Source of the DNA: Roseibium album
Lineage (GTDB): Bacteria > Pseudomonadota > Alphaproteobacteria > Rhizobiales > Stappiaceae
DNA: 64,000 bases
Assembly: GCA_001404055.1 (NCBI GenBank)
Contig: CXTY01000017.1
Location: 62,151 to 126,150, forward strand
Direction: 5' to 3'
The position numbers were made by a program, and so were the translations under genes. The notes under the pieces were generated by a model. The model worked only from the letters and a program-made list of their open reading frames with translations. It was not told the origin of the DNA and did no database searches. Shown here one piece after another: positions 1 through 10,231 of this stretch (positions within the stretch are counted from its first letter, which is position 1; every line of letters starts with the position of its first letter).

Positions 1-89
1 AAAAGCCGGATGAAGGTGAAGGCGACGAAGGTGACGCCGATGAATGTCGGGATCAACAGACCGAGCCGGCCTAGAAGAAAGCGAAGCAT
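1..89 (-). CDS. ABC transporter permease, N-terminal stub (DppB/OppB-like), cut by window edge
   Basis: Only the first 29 codons are inside the window, read leftwards from an ATG at 89. They encode a start typical of DppB/OppB-type inner-membrane permeases: MLRFLLGRLGLLIPTFIGV, followed by a hydrophobic first membrane helix. The gene lies just downstream of a peptide-binding protein on the same strand, about 117 bases away, which is the usual order of a dipeptide/oligopeptide transporter operon (binding protein, then two permeases). Membership of the permease family is well supported by motif and context. The substrate cannot be told from this fragment. Confidence 0.75.
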   Translation of the reverse strand, partial: MLRFLLGRLGLLIPTFIGVTFVAFTFIRL

Positions 90-206
90 GTCAGGTTCCA
101 GATACAAAGAACCAGCGGACGCCATCACAAACTATGAAGACATCCACCGGTCAGAATGTTTGAAGGCGCCGGCATTACTGCCAGCGCCTCCTTCAATCAA
201 GCGGGA

Positions 207-1811
207 TTATTCCGCAATGTCCACACCGTCAAACCAATGGCCGCCAAGCGGATCCATCACATAACCGCTGACCTTGGAGGACATCGGCATGAAGACAACG
301 GAGTGAGCAATAGTTGCCCAAGGAGCTTCTTCCTTGAAAACCACCTGTGCCTCTTCGTAGAGCTTTGTGCGCTCTGCCTTGTCGGTCACAGTCTTGGCTT
401 TCTGGATGACAGCTTCGAAGTCGTCGTTACACCACTGAGCGCGGTTGGAACCACCGACACCGTCACAACCTAGCAGAACGGCCAGGAAGTTGTCGGGGTC
501 ACCGTTATCACCGGTCCAGCCGAGCAGAACAGCGCCATCGCGATCAACGTCTTTCGAACGGGAAAGATACTCACCCCATTCGTAAGAAACGATTTCGACG
601 TCAACTCCAACATTTGCGAAGTCAGCCTGAATCACCTCAGCCATACGACGGGCATTCGGGTTGTACGGACGCTGTACCGGCATCGCCCAGATTTTCATGG
701 ACAGATCGGATACGCCAGCTGCTGCCAGCATTTCCTTTGCCAGATCCGGATTGAAGTCGTCGTCTTCGATCGCGTCGTTATAGGACCACATGGTCGGCGG
801 GATCGGGTTTTTCGCAGCCTGGCCGGAGCCCTGGAAAACTGCGTCAAGGATCGCCTGCTTGTTAATCGCGTGGTTCAACGCCTTGCGGACTTCTTTCTTA
901 TCGAATGGAGCCACTTTGGTGTTGTATGCGAGGTAACCGACGTTCAGGCCCTGCTGTTCCAACAAGGTCAGATTTTCGTCATCACGGATGTCAGCAACAT
1001 CAGCAGGTGCCGGATACGGCATAACGTGACATTCGCCAGCTTTCAGCTTCTGCAAACGTACAGCAGCATCCGGCGTGATGGCGAAGATCAGGTTGTCGAT
1101 CGCTTCCTTGCCGTTCCAGTAGTCAGCGTGAGCGGCATAACGGATCACGGCGTCTTTCTGGTAACCAACGAAAGAGAATGGGCCAGTACCAACCGGCTGC
1201 TGGTTCATCTGTTCCTTGGTGCCGGCGGCTTCCAGCTGTGCAGCATATTCAGCTGATACAACAGAAGCGAAGTCCATCGCCAGGTTGGCGATCATCGGAG
1301 CTTCAGGGCGGTTCAGAACGAACTTGACCGTATGGTCGTCGACCTTCACGATCTCCTTGATGAGATCCGGCATGGACATGCCGTTGAAGTATTCCCAGGC
1401 TGTGCCCGGTGTATACTCGTGCCATGCATGGTCTTTTTTAAGCTGACGCTCAAAAGAAAAGACCACGTCATCCGCATTGAAGTCACGGGTTGGCGTGAAG
1501 AAGCTTGTCGTGTGGAACTTTACGCCTTTACGCAGCTTAAAGGTGTATTCCTGACCATCTTCGGAAACTTCCCAGCTTTCGGCCAGGCCAGGCAGCACTT
1601 CAGTCGTGCCGCGCTTGAACTCAACAAGCCGGTTGTAGAGTGGCTTGGAGGAAGCATCGAACGTCGTACCCGCAGTGTAGAGTGCGGTGTCGAAGCCCTC
1701 AGGCGAACCTTCAGAGCAATAAACCAGCGTTTTTGCAGAGGCACCGCTGGCTGCAATTACAGCCAGGCTGGCGCCAAGAAGGGTTGCCTTCAAGGTTTTT
1801 TGGAAATTCAT
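207..1811 (-). CDS. Peptide ABC transporter substrate-binding protein (DppA-like, SBP_bac_5 family)
   Basis: A 534-residue periplasmic binding protein that would capture peptides or related solutes and deliver them to the permease encoded next. I start it at the ATG at 1811, preceded by GGGGAGAA, because this gives a clean signal peptide (about 26 residues, Ala-rich, ending ASGASA) and a mature start KTLVYCSEGSPEGFD, typical of DppA-type proteins. An upstream in-frame start would add 27 residues without signal character. Length and the conserved run of cluster-C binding-protein blocks (for example GPFSFVGYQKDAVIRY and AINKQAILDAVFQGSG) fit the family. The exact ligand (dipeptides, heme or another) is not determinable. 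Confidence 0.9.
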   Translation of the reverse strand: MNFQKTLKATLLGASLAVIAASGASAKTLVYCSEGSPEGFDTALYTAGTTFDASSKPLYNRLVEFKRGTTEVLPGLAESWEVSEDGQEYTFKLRKGVKFHTTSFFTPTRDFNADDVVFSFERQLKKDHAWHEYTPGTAWEYFNGMSMPDLIKEIVKVDDHTVKFVLNRPEAPMIANLAMDFASVVSAEYAAQLEAAGTKEQMNQQPVGTGPFSFVGYQKDAVIRYAAHADYWNGKEAIDNLIFAITPDAAVRLQKLKAGECHVMPYPAPADVADIRDDENLTLLEQQGLNVGYLAYNTKVAPFDKKEVRKALNHAINKQAILDAVFQGSGQAAKNPIPPTMWSYNDAIEDDDFNPDLAKEMLAAAGVSDLSMKIWAMPVQRPYNPNARRMAEVIQADFANVGVDVEIVSYEWGEYLSRSKDVDRDGAVLLGWTGDNGDPDNFLAVLLGCDGVGGSNRAQWCNDDFEAVIQKAKTVTDKAERTKLYEEAQVVFKEEAPWATIAHSVVFMPMSSKVSGYVMDPLGGHWFDGVDIAE

Positions 1812-2067
1812 CAAACTGTTCTCCCCTTGATGAAAAAGCCGGGACCCTGCATCGTTTAATCGTGCAAAGGAGTTAATCCCGAGCCAGCGCAAACTAAGGC
1901 GTTTTTTTGGCAGAAAATCAACTGCCTACATATTTCTAATTTAGGGCTCTTTTTGAAATATTTTTGCTAGGTAAGGGATACTGCCGTAAATTTTTGATGC
2001 CAATTTGTTTGACTAAAGGAAACAAATACCGCCCTGGGCTAAAATTGATTAACGTTGATAACTAACT

Positions 2068-2104
2068 GAAAAAAAAGGAGCTCTCACAATAGCGAGAGCC
2101 CCTC
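2068..2104 (-). terminator. Rho-independent terminator after glpK
   Basis: Read on the minus strand, a nine-base stem (arms 2094-2102 and 2077-2085, one G-U pair) with a short loop is followed by a run of eight T residues. It lies directly after the glpK stop codon and would end the glpD-glpK transcript before dppA. Confidence 0.85.
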
Positions 2105-2110
2105 AGTTTT

Positions 2111-3604
2111 TTAATCTTGCCTTGTGCGGGTCCGATTTATCGCGTCGCGCCAACCGGACATCAATCGATTTCGTTCGCTTTCCTCAAGCGTAGGCTCAAA
2201 TCTTTTTTCCAGTTTCCACTGCGCTGAGAACACGTCAGCGCCCGGCCAGACCCCTGCTTTTGACCCCGCCAGCCAAGCTGCCCCAAGGGCAGTCGTCTCG
2301 GGAATCGTTGGTCGATCGACCGGCGCTCTCAAAATGTCGGCCAAAAACTGCATCGTCCAGTTCGATGCCGTCATGCCACCATCGACCCGCAGGACTGGCT
2401 GTTCGGCTCCGGGCCAATCCGCGCGCATGGCCTCGACAAGATCGCTCGTCTGGTAGCCAACGCTTTGAAGAACCGCGCGTGCGATTTCTTTCGGACCAGT
2501 GTTCCGGGTCAGCCCGAACATTGCCCCTCTGGCATCTGCATCCCAATAAGGCGCGCCAAGACCTACGAACGCCGGAACCAGGTAGACGTCCTGATTCGGG
2601 TCTGCCTTTTCTGCAAGCCCCTGCGTGTCAGAAGCGTTTTCGATGAGCCCCAAGCCGTCGCGCAACCATTGTACAGCGGCACCTGCGATGAAGATCGACC
2701 CCTCCAGGGCATAGGTGGTATTTCCATTCAACCGGTAGGCAATCGTTGTCAGCATCCGGTTGTGCGACCGGACTGGCTTGTCCCCGGTGTTCATCAATGC
2801 AAAACAGCCTGTGCCGTAAGTGGATTTGATCATCCCCGGCTCGAAACAGGCCTGGCCGACGGTTGCGGCCTGCTGGTCACCTGCAACGCCCAGTATCGGC
2901 AACGCCCTACCGAAAAGATCTGCCTTGGCCAGCCCAAAATCATCTGCACTGTCCTTCACCTCGGGAAGGAGGTTCATCGGAATGTTGAGAAGCCCACACA
3001 ACTCCTCGTCCCAGACATTATCGTGAATATTGTAAATGAGCGTGCGCGCCGCATTCGTGGCGTCGGTCGCATGAACATCACCGCCGGTCAGCTGCCAGAT
3101 CAGCCAGGTATCAACGGTGCCAAAAACCAGTTCGCCCCGCTCTGCTCTTTCTCTCACGCCCTCGACATTGTCGAGGATCCAGGAAATTTTCGTCGCGGAA
3201 AAATAGGGATCGAGCAACAGCCCGGTTTTTGTCGTGAACTTTTCCTCCAGGCCCTCGGCCCGCAGTTTTGCGCAAAAGTCAGCAGTACGCCTGTCTTGCC
3301 AGACGATCGCGTTATAGACGGGTTCGCCGGATCTGCGGTCCCATACCAAGGTGGTTTCACGCTGGTTCGTTATGCCGATTGCAGCCACATCCGCACCTGA
3401 ATTCGGCGCTTTTTCCATGGCTTCCCGGCAGACATTGAGCGTGCTCTTCCAGATATCAGTGGGAGAATGCTCCACCCAACCCGACTTTGGAAAGTGTTGC
3501 GGAAATTCCTGCTGACCTACGCTGACTGGGTGAAAATCGTCGCCGAAAACAATCGCTCGGCTTGACGTTGTGCCCTGGTCAATCGCCAAAACACATCCGG
3601 TCAT
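2111..3604 (-). CDS. glpK: Glycerol kinase
   Basis: Catalyses ATP-dependent phosphorylation of glycerol to sn-glycerol 3-phosphate in the cytoplasm. The 497-residue product has the family's usual length. It opens with the phosphate-binding motif [15 protein letters not shown] (about residues 8-22), contains the [14 protein letters not shown] block and ends with the FGGY-kinase signature region ([19 protein letters not shown]). It lies 74 bases downstream of glpD on the same strand, so the pair converts glycerol to dihydroxyacetone phosphate. A terminator follows immediately. No glycerol facilitator gene is visible in this window. Confidence 0.97.
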   Translation of the reverse strand: MTGCVLAIDQGTTSSRAIVFGDDFHPVSVGQQEFPQHFPKSGWVEHSPTDIWKSTLNVCREAMEKAPNSGADVAAIGITNQRETTLVWDRRSGEPVYNAIVWQDRRTADFCAKLRAEGLEEKFTTKTGLLLDPYFSATKISWILDNVEGVRERAERGELVFGTVDTWLIWQLTGGDVHATDATNAARTLIYNIHDNVWDEELCGLLNIPMNLLPEVKDSADDFGLAKADLFGRALPILGVAGDQQAATVGQACFEPGMIKSTYGTGCFALMNTGDKPVRSHNRMLTTIAYRLNGNTTYALEGSIFIAGAAVQWLRDGLGLIENASDTQGLAEKADPNQDVYLVPAFVGLGAPYWDADARGAMFGLTRNTGPKEIARAVLQSVGYQTSDLVEAMRADWPGAEQPVLRVDGGMTASNWTMQFLADILRAPVDRPTIPETTALGAAWLAGSKAGVWPGADVFSAQWKLEKRFEPTLEESERNRLMSGWRDAINRTRTRQD

Positions 3605-3678
3605 GGCGCACCTCCCATTGATATTGTTTCATAACAAAACTGCCGGCACAGCCGGCAGATTGCGTTTTCCTATTCAAA

Positions 3679-5199
3679 CTATGCAGCAGCACCTGTCTGG
3701 TCTGCAAGATAGCTAGACATGAAGACATCCAGATCAGCAGCCTCTTCCCCGCTGAGCCGAAGCCCAAGCTTCGTCCGCCGCCACAGAACATCTTCAGCTG
3801 TGCGCGCCCATTCACGCTTGATCAGCCACTTCACCTCAGCTTCATGGAGATTGTAGCCAAAGCAGCGGCCCAGATCCTTCTGCGTTTTTGCCTCAGAAAG
3901 GATAAATCGCGCATCGGTGCCGTAGAGACGGATTAGCCTGGTGGCAAAAACCTTGCCCAAAAACGGATAATCTTCTTCCAGTTGAGCAACTTGCGCGTCG
4001 AACGCATCAACCCTGAAATCACCGCCGGGGAGCGGAGCATAAGCCGTCCAAACGCCGCGCTTGAAGGGAAGATAGGGCTCAAGTTCGCCTAAGGCTTCTT
4101 CAGCCAGCTTTCTGTAGGTCGTGATCTTGCCGCCAAAGACCGATAGCAGAGCCGGTTTTTTCTCGCCGACATCCAGCTCCAGTACATAGTCCCGCGTTGC
4201 AGCCTTTGCATCCTTAGCGCCGTCATCATAAAGCGGCCTGACGCCTGAATAGGTGTGCACCACGTCTTCCGGCGAGATCGGCTTTTCAAGATACTCGCTC
4301 GCTGCGGCGCAAAGATAATCAATCTCGTCCTGTGAGATCTGTGCGTCGCCGAGGTCATCCTGAAAATCAATATCGGTGGTACCGATCAGCGTAAAGTCGT
4401 TCTCATATGGAATTGCAAAAACAATCCTGCCGTCACCATTCTGAAAGATGAAACAGCGGTCATGTTTAAACTGGCGCGGAACGATAATATGGCTGCCTTT
4501 GACAAGGCGGATACGCGAGCTTTTGTTTGCGCCCGCCACATCCTGCAGCATTTCCGCGACCCACGGACCAGCTGCATTGACGAGAACATTCGCTGTCACG
4601 GTCTTTTCTTCAGCCGTGGCCATGTCCCTCAGAACCACCTGCCAAACATCGTCCTGCCGACGCGCGCTGACACATTTGGTGCGCGTTTGAATCTCGGCGC
4701 CTCGATCAGCGGCATCGCGCGCATTCAGGGCGACAAGACGCGCATCATCTACCCAACAATCTGAGTATTCAAAACCTCTTTTGAAGAGTTTCTTCAACCC
4801 TTGCGAATACGGCGACTGGTCTAGCCGCACCGTCTTGGTTGCGGGCAAAAGTTCGCGGCCACCAAGGTGGTCATACATGAATAGTCCGAGACGCAGCAGC
4901 CACGCCGGGCGCAGCTCCTTGTGATGCGGCAGAATGAAACGAAGCGGCCATGCAATGTGCGGGGCCGCACGCCACAATACTTCACGCTCTTTCAGCGCCT
5001 TCCGAACGAGGTTGAATTCATAATACTCAAGATAACGCAAACCGCCGTGAATGAGTTTTGTCGAGGCGGAAGAGGTTGCGCCTGCAAGATCCCCCATCTC
5101 CACGACCATGACCGAAGCACCTCGCCCGACTGCGTCGCGGGCAATCCCAGTCCCGTTGATACCTCCGCCGATAACCAAAAGGTCGTAATCAGCCGCCAT
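3679..5199 (-). CDS. glpD: Aerobic glycerol-3-phosphate dehydrogenase
   Basis: FAD-dependent, membrane-associated oxidation of glycerol 3-phosphate to dihydroxyacetone phosphate, passing electrons to quinone. The 506-residue protein starts with the dinucleotide-binding motif VIGGGINGTGIARDA (about residues 9-23) and carries the family motif KLIHGGLRYLEYYEFNLV. The C-terminal third matches the dehydrogenase cap domain. The ATG at 5199 is preceded by GGAG at eight bases. It precedes glpK on the same strand, probably as one operon. The likely regulator, a GlpR-type repressor, is encoded about 20 kb away at 25086-25859. Confidence 0.96.
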   Translation of the reverse strand: MAADYDLLVIGGGINGTGIARDAVGRGASVMVVEMGDLAGATSSASTKLIHGGLRYLEYYEFNLVRKALKEREVLWRAAPHIAWPLRFILPHHKELRPAWLLRLGLFMYDHLGGRELLPATKTVRLDQSPYSQGLKKLFKRGFEYSDCWVDDARLVALNARDAADRGAEIQTRTKCVSARRQDDVWQVVLRDMATAEEKTVTANVLVNAAGPWVAEMLQDVAGANKSSRIRLVKGSHIIVPRQFKHDRCFIFQNGDGRIVFAIPYENDFTLIGTTDIDFQDDLGDAQISQDEIDYLCAAASEYLEKPISPEDVVHTYSGVRPLYDDGAKDAKAATRDYVLELDVGEKKPALLSVFGGKITTYRKLAEEALGELEPYLPFKRGVWTAYAPLPGGDFRVDAFDAQVAQLEEDYPFLGKVFATRLIRLYGTDARFILSEAKTQKDLGRCFGYNLHEAEVKWLIKREWARTAEDVLWRRTKLGLRLSGEEAADLDVFMSSYLADQTGAAA

Positions 5200-5379
5200 A
5201 AATCAGTCTCCGGCAGTGTGTTTCCAAATTCGAGTTTGAACTTAAAATGAAAATAAAACGAAAGTCCACGAAATGCAATCAACAAAATTGAAATAGCATT
5301 ATGTCTCCCGTACTTGCCCTACTTCGATCAAGGGGCAGATTCAGTTCACGACCCAGAAAACCTCAAGCCTTTGAATAAA

Positions 5380-7701
5380 CTACTCTTCTCCAGAACCTCC
5401 TGGTGCATCACCCTTCAATTTTCCTGGCTTCAGATCCGGCTGGCCAACCTGTTTCGCTTTTATCATTTCTTCTGCAAATGGCGGTGTAGCCGCGTGATAG
5501 GTGACTTGCGGGAACGGGATTTCGATATTGCGTTCATCAAAGACCTGTTTGACGAACTCATTGTAGGCTCGGCCGACAGACCACTGGTCACCCGGCGTCG
5601 TTTTGATGCGTGCCCGGATATCGATGGAGCTAGCGCCAAAATTCGTAACCCCGTGCATTTCAAGGTCGCCCCATATCTTTGCGTTGTAATCCGTTTCCTT
5701 GAGTCGCCGGAAAGCCTCTTCCATCGCATCTTTGGCAAAGGCGATCTCGGTATCGTAAGAAACGCCGATCAGCGCGACATGGTAGGAGAATCCACGCATG
5801 AAATTCGACACCATATCGACCGATGAAAACGGGATGATGTGCGTTGTCCCGTTGAGATCTCTCATCCGAACAGATCGCACCGTGATCCCTTCCACAGTAC
5901 CGGTAATTCCGGCCACGGTGACCACGTCTCCTTCGTTGATTGCATTTTCAATTTGAATGAACGCGCCGGTGATAATGTCCTTCACCAGCGTTTGCGCGCC
6001 AAATGAAATGGCAAGACCGACCACACCGGCACCAGCGATCAACGGGCCGATGTTTATGCCTATTTCCGAAAGGGCCAGCAAAATTGCCATGATGGCAATA
6101 ACCACGGTGGAGGCATTTCGAAACAGCTGAAAAAGTGTCCTTTCCCGAGCGGTTACAATGTTTCCGGAGCGGGTCTGAAGTCGAAGGTCGACCCAGGACA
6201 TGACCGCAAGCCAGACCAGAAAAGCGACAAACAAGACCAGAAAAGCCGAACCGTAGCTGCCAATCAGGTTCACCCCGGTTTCACTTGCAAGCCAGTCAAG
6301 CACGCTGAGAACACCCCAGATCTCCAAAAGAAGCAGAACTGTCGCAAGAAATACAGCTAACCGGATCAGCTTGAGTAGACGGGGAATAAATGCATTCAAT
6401 CTGTGCTGCAGCGCCGGCAACGTCAGATTGACTTCTTCGGGTACGCGTATGCCGCCCTTGATTGCCCTTGTCATGACAAGTGAGAGTGCAATACCGGCCA
6501 TAATGGTCAGGACTGAAAGGCCGGTTGCCCGAATAATGATGGTGGTCGCGTCAAAGGGGCGCGAAATCCAGATTAAAAAGACAGCAACAATATAGCCGTA
6601 GGCCGCAATGTGCCAAAGGCGGCCAGCGACCTGTAAAGCCCGCTTCGCCAGCCCGCTTTGCAGGGTATCGGCATAATCTTTGGCGCCCTTACGAACCTTG
6701 TTTCGGTTTCTGTGCACGAGACCGACGAGATAGAGCATTCCCATCAAGACGATAAGGAAGCGCAAAGCGTTACCGAGAACGAAAGACACCGCAATGTTGG
6801 AAAGCGGAACCGCCAGGAATACGCCATAGATCAGCCAACAGCTGAAGGCTCGCAAGTGGTGGTACCAGTAAATGGACCCTTTGTCGGAAAAGGGCAGGAG
6901 GCGAAGCTCGGGACGGCCTGGGGCAAACATGAACCTCAGTGAGACGTTGGCAATGCCGGTGATGAAAAACGCATTGAGCGCCAGGCTCTCCGGAAGCGTG
7001 ACTCCTGTTTCAAAACCACCGTAACTGAGAAGAGCAACACCATTTCCCACGGCCCAGCCAATGCCAACGGTAATTCCGTCAAGAACGGAGGTCAGCACGA
7101 GGACAAAACTGCGCGTCAAACCTCCACCATAGCGCGCATAGACCGACATCCGCGGGTAAATTCTCTTTGCCAGATTCTGACTGATCAGAAAACCGGCATA
7201 AGCAGACAGAAGGACGAAAAGAACCTGAACCGAACTTGCCTTCGCTCGATCCCATCTGATCGGGATCTCTCCCTTGGCGATCAGAACAAGACCATTGAGT
7301 GAACGCATCACCTGTTCGAACAGATAACCTGCGTCGTCTGCAAGCACCCGGGTGTATTCTCCAACGCGCATGACAATTTGCTCGTTCATGCGCGACGTGC
7401 TGCCAGCCTGTTGCGTTCCTGGCTCTTGCGTCGCCGGCTGCTGCGTCGCAGTTTTTTGCGCAGAGCCGGTTTCAGCAGAACTGTCGGCTTTTTGCGGATC
7501 TTCAGCTCCATCTTTTTCAAGGATACTGATAAGCGCGGCGCGGCTTTCGGGATCGTTGAGAACCTTGATAAGCGCTTCATTTGCCTGTTGCACATCCACC
7601 TGCGAGACAGGCTGGTCCGCGCTTTGCTGTGCAGCAGCTGGCGCAATGCTCAACAGCACGAGGCCACAAAAAGCAAAAAGACAGCGGTTTAAAACTCTCA
7701 T
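5380..7701 (-). CDS. Large MscS-family mechanosensitive channel
   Basis: A 773-residue MscS-type channel, far longer than MscS itself (about 286 in E. coli). It has a cleavable signal peptide (ending APAAAQ), a periplasmic segment rich in Gln/Thr/Pro (about residues 25-115), then about ten membrane segments. The MscS core lies near the C-terminus: pore helix GAGVVGLAISFGAQTLV and the beta domain motif INEGDVVTVAGITGTVEGI. The length and plan resemble YbiO/MscM-like channels that release solutes on hypo-osmotic shock. The start at 7701 follows AAAGGAAAAGAG. Neighbours give no added clue. Confidence 0.9.
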   Translation of the reverse strand: MRVLNRCLFAFCGLVLLSIAPAAAQQSADQPVSQVDVQQANEALIKVLNDPESRAALISILEKDGAEDPQKADSSAETGSAQKTATQQPATQEPGTQQAGSTSRMNEQIVMRVGEYTRVLADDAGYLFEQVMRSLNGLVLIAKGEIPIRWDRAKASSVQVLFVLLSAYAGFLISQNLAKRIYPRMSVYARYGGGLTRSFVLVLTSVLDGITVGIGWAVGNGVALLSYGGFETGVTLPESLALNAFFITGIANVSLRFMFAPGRPELRLLPFSDKGSIYWYHHLRAFSCWLIYGVFLAVPLSNIAVSFVLGNALRFLIVLMGMLYLVGLVHRNRNKVRKGAKDYADTLQSGLAKRALQVAGRLWHIAAYGYIVAVFLIWISRPFDATTIIIRATGLSVLTIMAGIALSLVMTRAIKGGIRVPEEVNLTLPALQHRLNAFIPRLLKLIRLAVFLATVLLLLEIWGVLSVLDWLASETGVNLIGSYGSAFLVLFVAFLVWLAVMSWVDLRLQTRSGNIVTARERTLFQLFRNASTVVIAIMAILLALSEIGINIGPLIAGAGVVGLAISFGAQTLVKDIITGAFIQIENAINEGDVVTVAGITGTVEGITVRSVRMRDLNGTTHIIPFSSVDMVSNFMRGFSYHVALIGVSYDTEIAFAKDAMEEAFRRLKETDYNAKIWGDLEMHGVTNFGASSIDIRARIKTTPGDQWSVGRAYNEFVKQVFDERNIEIPFPQVTYHAATPPFAEEMIKAKQVGQPDLKPGKLKGDAPGGSGEE

Positions 7702-7997
7702 TTCAAACTCTTTTCCTTTGAAATCGGCGACCAGAAAATCGCATTTGCCCAGACAATAAGGAAGAACACATGAACAAGGAAAGGCTCAAGAGCGAAGCAT
7801 TGTCATTTTTTGCAGTGCAACAAGAAAAACCAAGCATTGGTTGTGTTTTTTAATTTTATCCACTCAATAAAATGGCGCTAAATGCCAAATAATTGAAAAA
7901 TATCACTACGTCACGTAGGGTCATGTACGAAAAACAACATTTTGAGTAACATAAAAATAACAATATCAACGACACTGTTCCCTAACGAGGAGGATGG
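7702..7997. other. AT-rich intergenic region between divergent mscS-like and DUF2336 genes
   Basis: About 296 bases with no convincing gene. It separates two divergently read genes and so must hold both promoters. The part from 7830 to 7980 is notably AT-rich. A strong ribosome binding site (GAGGAGG, 7987-7993) ends the region just before the DUF2336 start. I could not assign specific promoter boxes with confidence. Confidence 0.6.
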
Positions 7998-9116
7998 ATG
8001 TCGAGTTCCCTGATCAAACTAGCCCAGGAAGGCACTGATGAAGCGCACAAGCAGTTGTTTGCGCAAATCAGCGACCTTGTGGCTGCAGATCTAGATCAGC
8101 GCTCGGACAATGAACTCGCACTCTTTGCGGAAGTCATGCTCCAGCTTTACGGCCTGAGCTCGGCAAAGGATCGTTCGAGGCTTGCCCAGAAGCTCGCGCC
8201 CCAACTAAACACACCTCCCCAACTGGCCCGCAGGATTGCAGAGGACGAGGTCAATGTTGCCATGCCCGTTCTTGCAAGCTGCGCTGTCCTGAGCCAGGAA
8301 GATTTGCTTGATATCGTCGAACGCATCAGCAACGCACACCTTCAAGTGCTGGCGCGCCGCTCGGACCTGTCCACCCAGGTCTCAGACGAGATCGCCAAAA
8401 AAGGCGACGGGCCGGTCCATCGCATCCTGGCGGGAAACCGCGAAATCAAACTTTCGCGCGAAACAATGCTCGCCCTGGTCAAATATGCCGCTGAAGACGG
8501 CGTTCTTCTTGAAGATCTGGCACTACGATCTGACCTTACACCCACTGTGTGTCAGGCGTTGCTGCCGCTTGTGAACGATGACACGAGAAGGCGTTTGCGA
8601 GGCATTATTGAAGGCTCTCTCAATCAAGAGCAGCTCGATCAGATGGCAAGATTGAAAGTGCTCAGGCGCGAGTTCGGACAAGCGCTTGAAAATACCGACA
8701 TGAGCATGCTTTGGCGAGAAGCTGAAAGAGCGAGAATATCGGTTGACGAGTTGATGATCCTGCTTCTTCAGGACGGTCGGTTCAATCATGCGATCGAAAT
8801 TCTAAGCGCCCGGGGCAGGACAGCTCTCAAATCGCTCAAGGATGCGGTTTTCAGCGGCAAGAAAGAACTCGTCTTGAGAACAGCCTCAAAGGCTGGCCTG
8901 AAAGCTCCGACCTTTGCGCTTTTTGTAAAAACGCGCGGCGAGCACATGAAGATCCCATCGGCTCAAGGGTCTGATTGGACATCTTCCTATGTGAAATTTC
9001 TGGAGGCCAACAACTCTGCAAAACAATCCCGTTGCGGAGATTTTCAGGCCAAGCGAAGAGATAAGAAGAGTGATCGCGAAACACGCGTACCTGTTAGCAA
9101 AGTGAATCCCTTCTAG
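7998..9116 (+). CDS. DUF2336 domain protein
   Basis: A 372-residue, mostly helical cytoplasmic protein without signal or membrane segments. It shows the repeat-like helical pattern of the alphaproteobacterial DUF2336 family (LFAEVMLQLYGLSS, RRIAEDEVNVAMPVLASC, LQVLARRSDLSTQVSDEIA). Such proteins resemble HEAT-like repeat scaffolds, but their function is not established. The start is well supported by GAGGAGG just upstream. It lies near fliJ-fliI and ctrA, yet is read alone on the plus strand. The C-terminal 30 residues are basic and low in predicted order. I assign the family but no role. Confidence 0.8.
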   Translation: MSSSLIKLAQEGTDEAHKQLFAQISDLVAADLDQRSDNELALFAEVMLQLYGLSSAKDRSRLAQKLAPQLNTPPQLARRIAEDEVNVAMPVLASCAVLSQEDLLDIVERISNAHLQVLARRSDLSTQVSDEIAKKGDGPVHRILAGNREIKLSRETMLALVKYAAEDGVLLEDLALRSDLTPTVCQALLPLVNDDTRRRLRGIIEGSLNQEQLDQMARLKVLRREFGQALENTDMSMLWREAERARISVDELMILLLQDGRFNHAIEILSARGRTALKSLKDAVFSGKKELVLRTASKAGLKAPTFALFVKTRGEHMKIPSAQGSDWTSSYVKFLEANNSAKQSRCGDFQAKRRDKKSDRETRVPVSKVNPF

Positions 9117-9157
9117 CTGTCCGTGTGCTATTTTTGGCCTACGTTTCCTGAAAACCA

Positions 9158-9592
9158 TCATGCGCGTGCGCACAGGCTCGCGGCAATTGCGGTCGTGAGG
9201 GTAGCTGCCGCATAAAACCATAAACCGGGTAAAATCGCTGCGGCGGCCAATCCACTTGTTTTGGCTGCAAACAGCACCAGTGCGACCAGCATGACATCAA
9301 GCATGGACCATTTGCTGACCATCGACAGAAGTGCAAGTGATCTGTTTTTGCCTCCGGTCAGCACCGCAATATGAATCAGCGTGATTTTCACGGCCGGAAA
9401 TCCGATCGAAAATAGTCCGACGATTGCAGCCAGCGCCGCGTCCCCTTCCTGCCATAGTCCGGATACCATTTCGATCAGGGTCGGACGGTCTTCCAGGAAA
9501 TACAGTCTTTCAAACCGCATCAGCGGCTGAGTCAGACCGAGAGCAAAGGTGAATGTGGCAACTGGAAGGAGCAAAGCCAAAAAGAAACGCAT
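9158..9592 (-). CDS. PqiA-like (paraquat-inducible protein A family) membrane protein
   Basis: A 144-residue integral membrane protein matching a single PqiA domain. Family features visible are an N-terminal hydrophobic helix followed by QPLMRFERLYF, the block LWQEGDAALAAIVGLFSIGFP, the lysine in AVKITLIHI, and KWSMLDVMLVALVLF. E. coli PqiA has two such domains, so this is a half-length version, common in alphaproteobacteria. PqiA proteins act in lipid transport together with MCE proteins (PqiB), but no MCE gene is present here. It lies about 200 bases downstream of fliJ on the same strand, possibly with its own promoter. Confidence 0.8.
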   Translation of the reverse strand: MRFFLALLLPVATFTFALGLTQPLMRFERLYFLEDRPTLIEMVSGLWQEGDAALAAIVGLFSIGFPAVKITLIHIAVLTGGKNRSLALLSMVSKWSMLDVMLVALVLFAAKTSGLAAAAILPGLWFYAAATLTTAIAASLCARA

Positions 9593-9795
9593 GAAGGAAG
9601 CAATGCCTCGGATAAATTGAATGTCTTCGAACTTTAGACATATGCACGATGGAGCCGAATTTCAGCTGCCAGCTTCCTATAACATCGCGTCCGCAAACCA
9701 CAACACCCGATCGCCGGCCTAGACGATCAGGCAAAATGGATTATTGCTGCCCGGACAAAAATCTCTCAGGGCAGATTTTCACACAAAAACGTTTG

Positions 9796-10203
9796 TTACC
9801 GGGCTCTGGCCCGTGCTGCAATTTCGTCGAGCTGATCTTGCTCTGCAATTTCCTGCGCTGTGCGCTCGCGCATCTGATCGCGTTCTTCAAGCTGTTCGAA
9901 TTTCTTCAGCTCTTCAATTGCCTCGCTGAGCTCGTCTTGAGCACGCTGCAGCTGATCGTCCATTTCATGCGCTGAATTGCGAAGATTATCCCGCCGATCT
10001 GCTGCGGCCTTGGCAAAGGTCGGATAAGCAAAATGTGTGACATCGGTGATGCCAACCCGTTCCTGTTCGGACCGGATCTGATCATCGAGTTCATCGGCCA
10101 TGCGATTAAACTCAGCAACCATGCTCTCGATCTGAGCGAGTTGCCGTCGTTTTTCATCAACCTGAAACCGCTTCAAGCGGATCAAACTGTCTCGGGTTTT
10201 CAT
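9796..10203 (-). CDS. fliJ: Flagellar export protein FliJ
   Basis: A 135-residue, highly charged coiled-coil protein lying 28 bases downstream of fliI, the normal partner order. FliJ is the central stalk of the flagellar type III export ATPase: it inserts into the FliI ring and links it to the FlhA gate. The start MKTRDSLIRLKRFQVDEKRR and the two long heptad helices separated by a short linker match the family in length and design. Sequence conservation in this family is low, so the identification rests on coiled-coil form plus position. The ATG at 10203 has GGGGAG nine bases upstream. Confidence 0.87.
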   Translation of the reverse strand: MKTRDSLIRLKRFQVDEKRRQLAQIESMVAEFNRMADELDDQIRSEQERVGITDVTHFAYPTFAKAAADRRDNLRNSAHEMDDQLQRAQDELSEAIEELKKFEQLEERDQMRERTAQEIAEQDQLDEIAARARAR

Positions 10204-10231
10204 TACTCAATACTCCCCTAACTCGGGCAGT

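Noticed and set aside
2465..3400. A 311-codon open frame opposite glpK
   Set aside because: Shadow of a strongly conserved gene; the product has no domain and no ribosome binding site is evident.
9747..9776. Inverted repeat CTGCCC...GGGCAG after fliJ as a terminator
   Set aside because: The stem is six bases with a long loop and no T run follows, so it is too weak to call.
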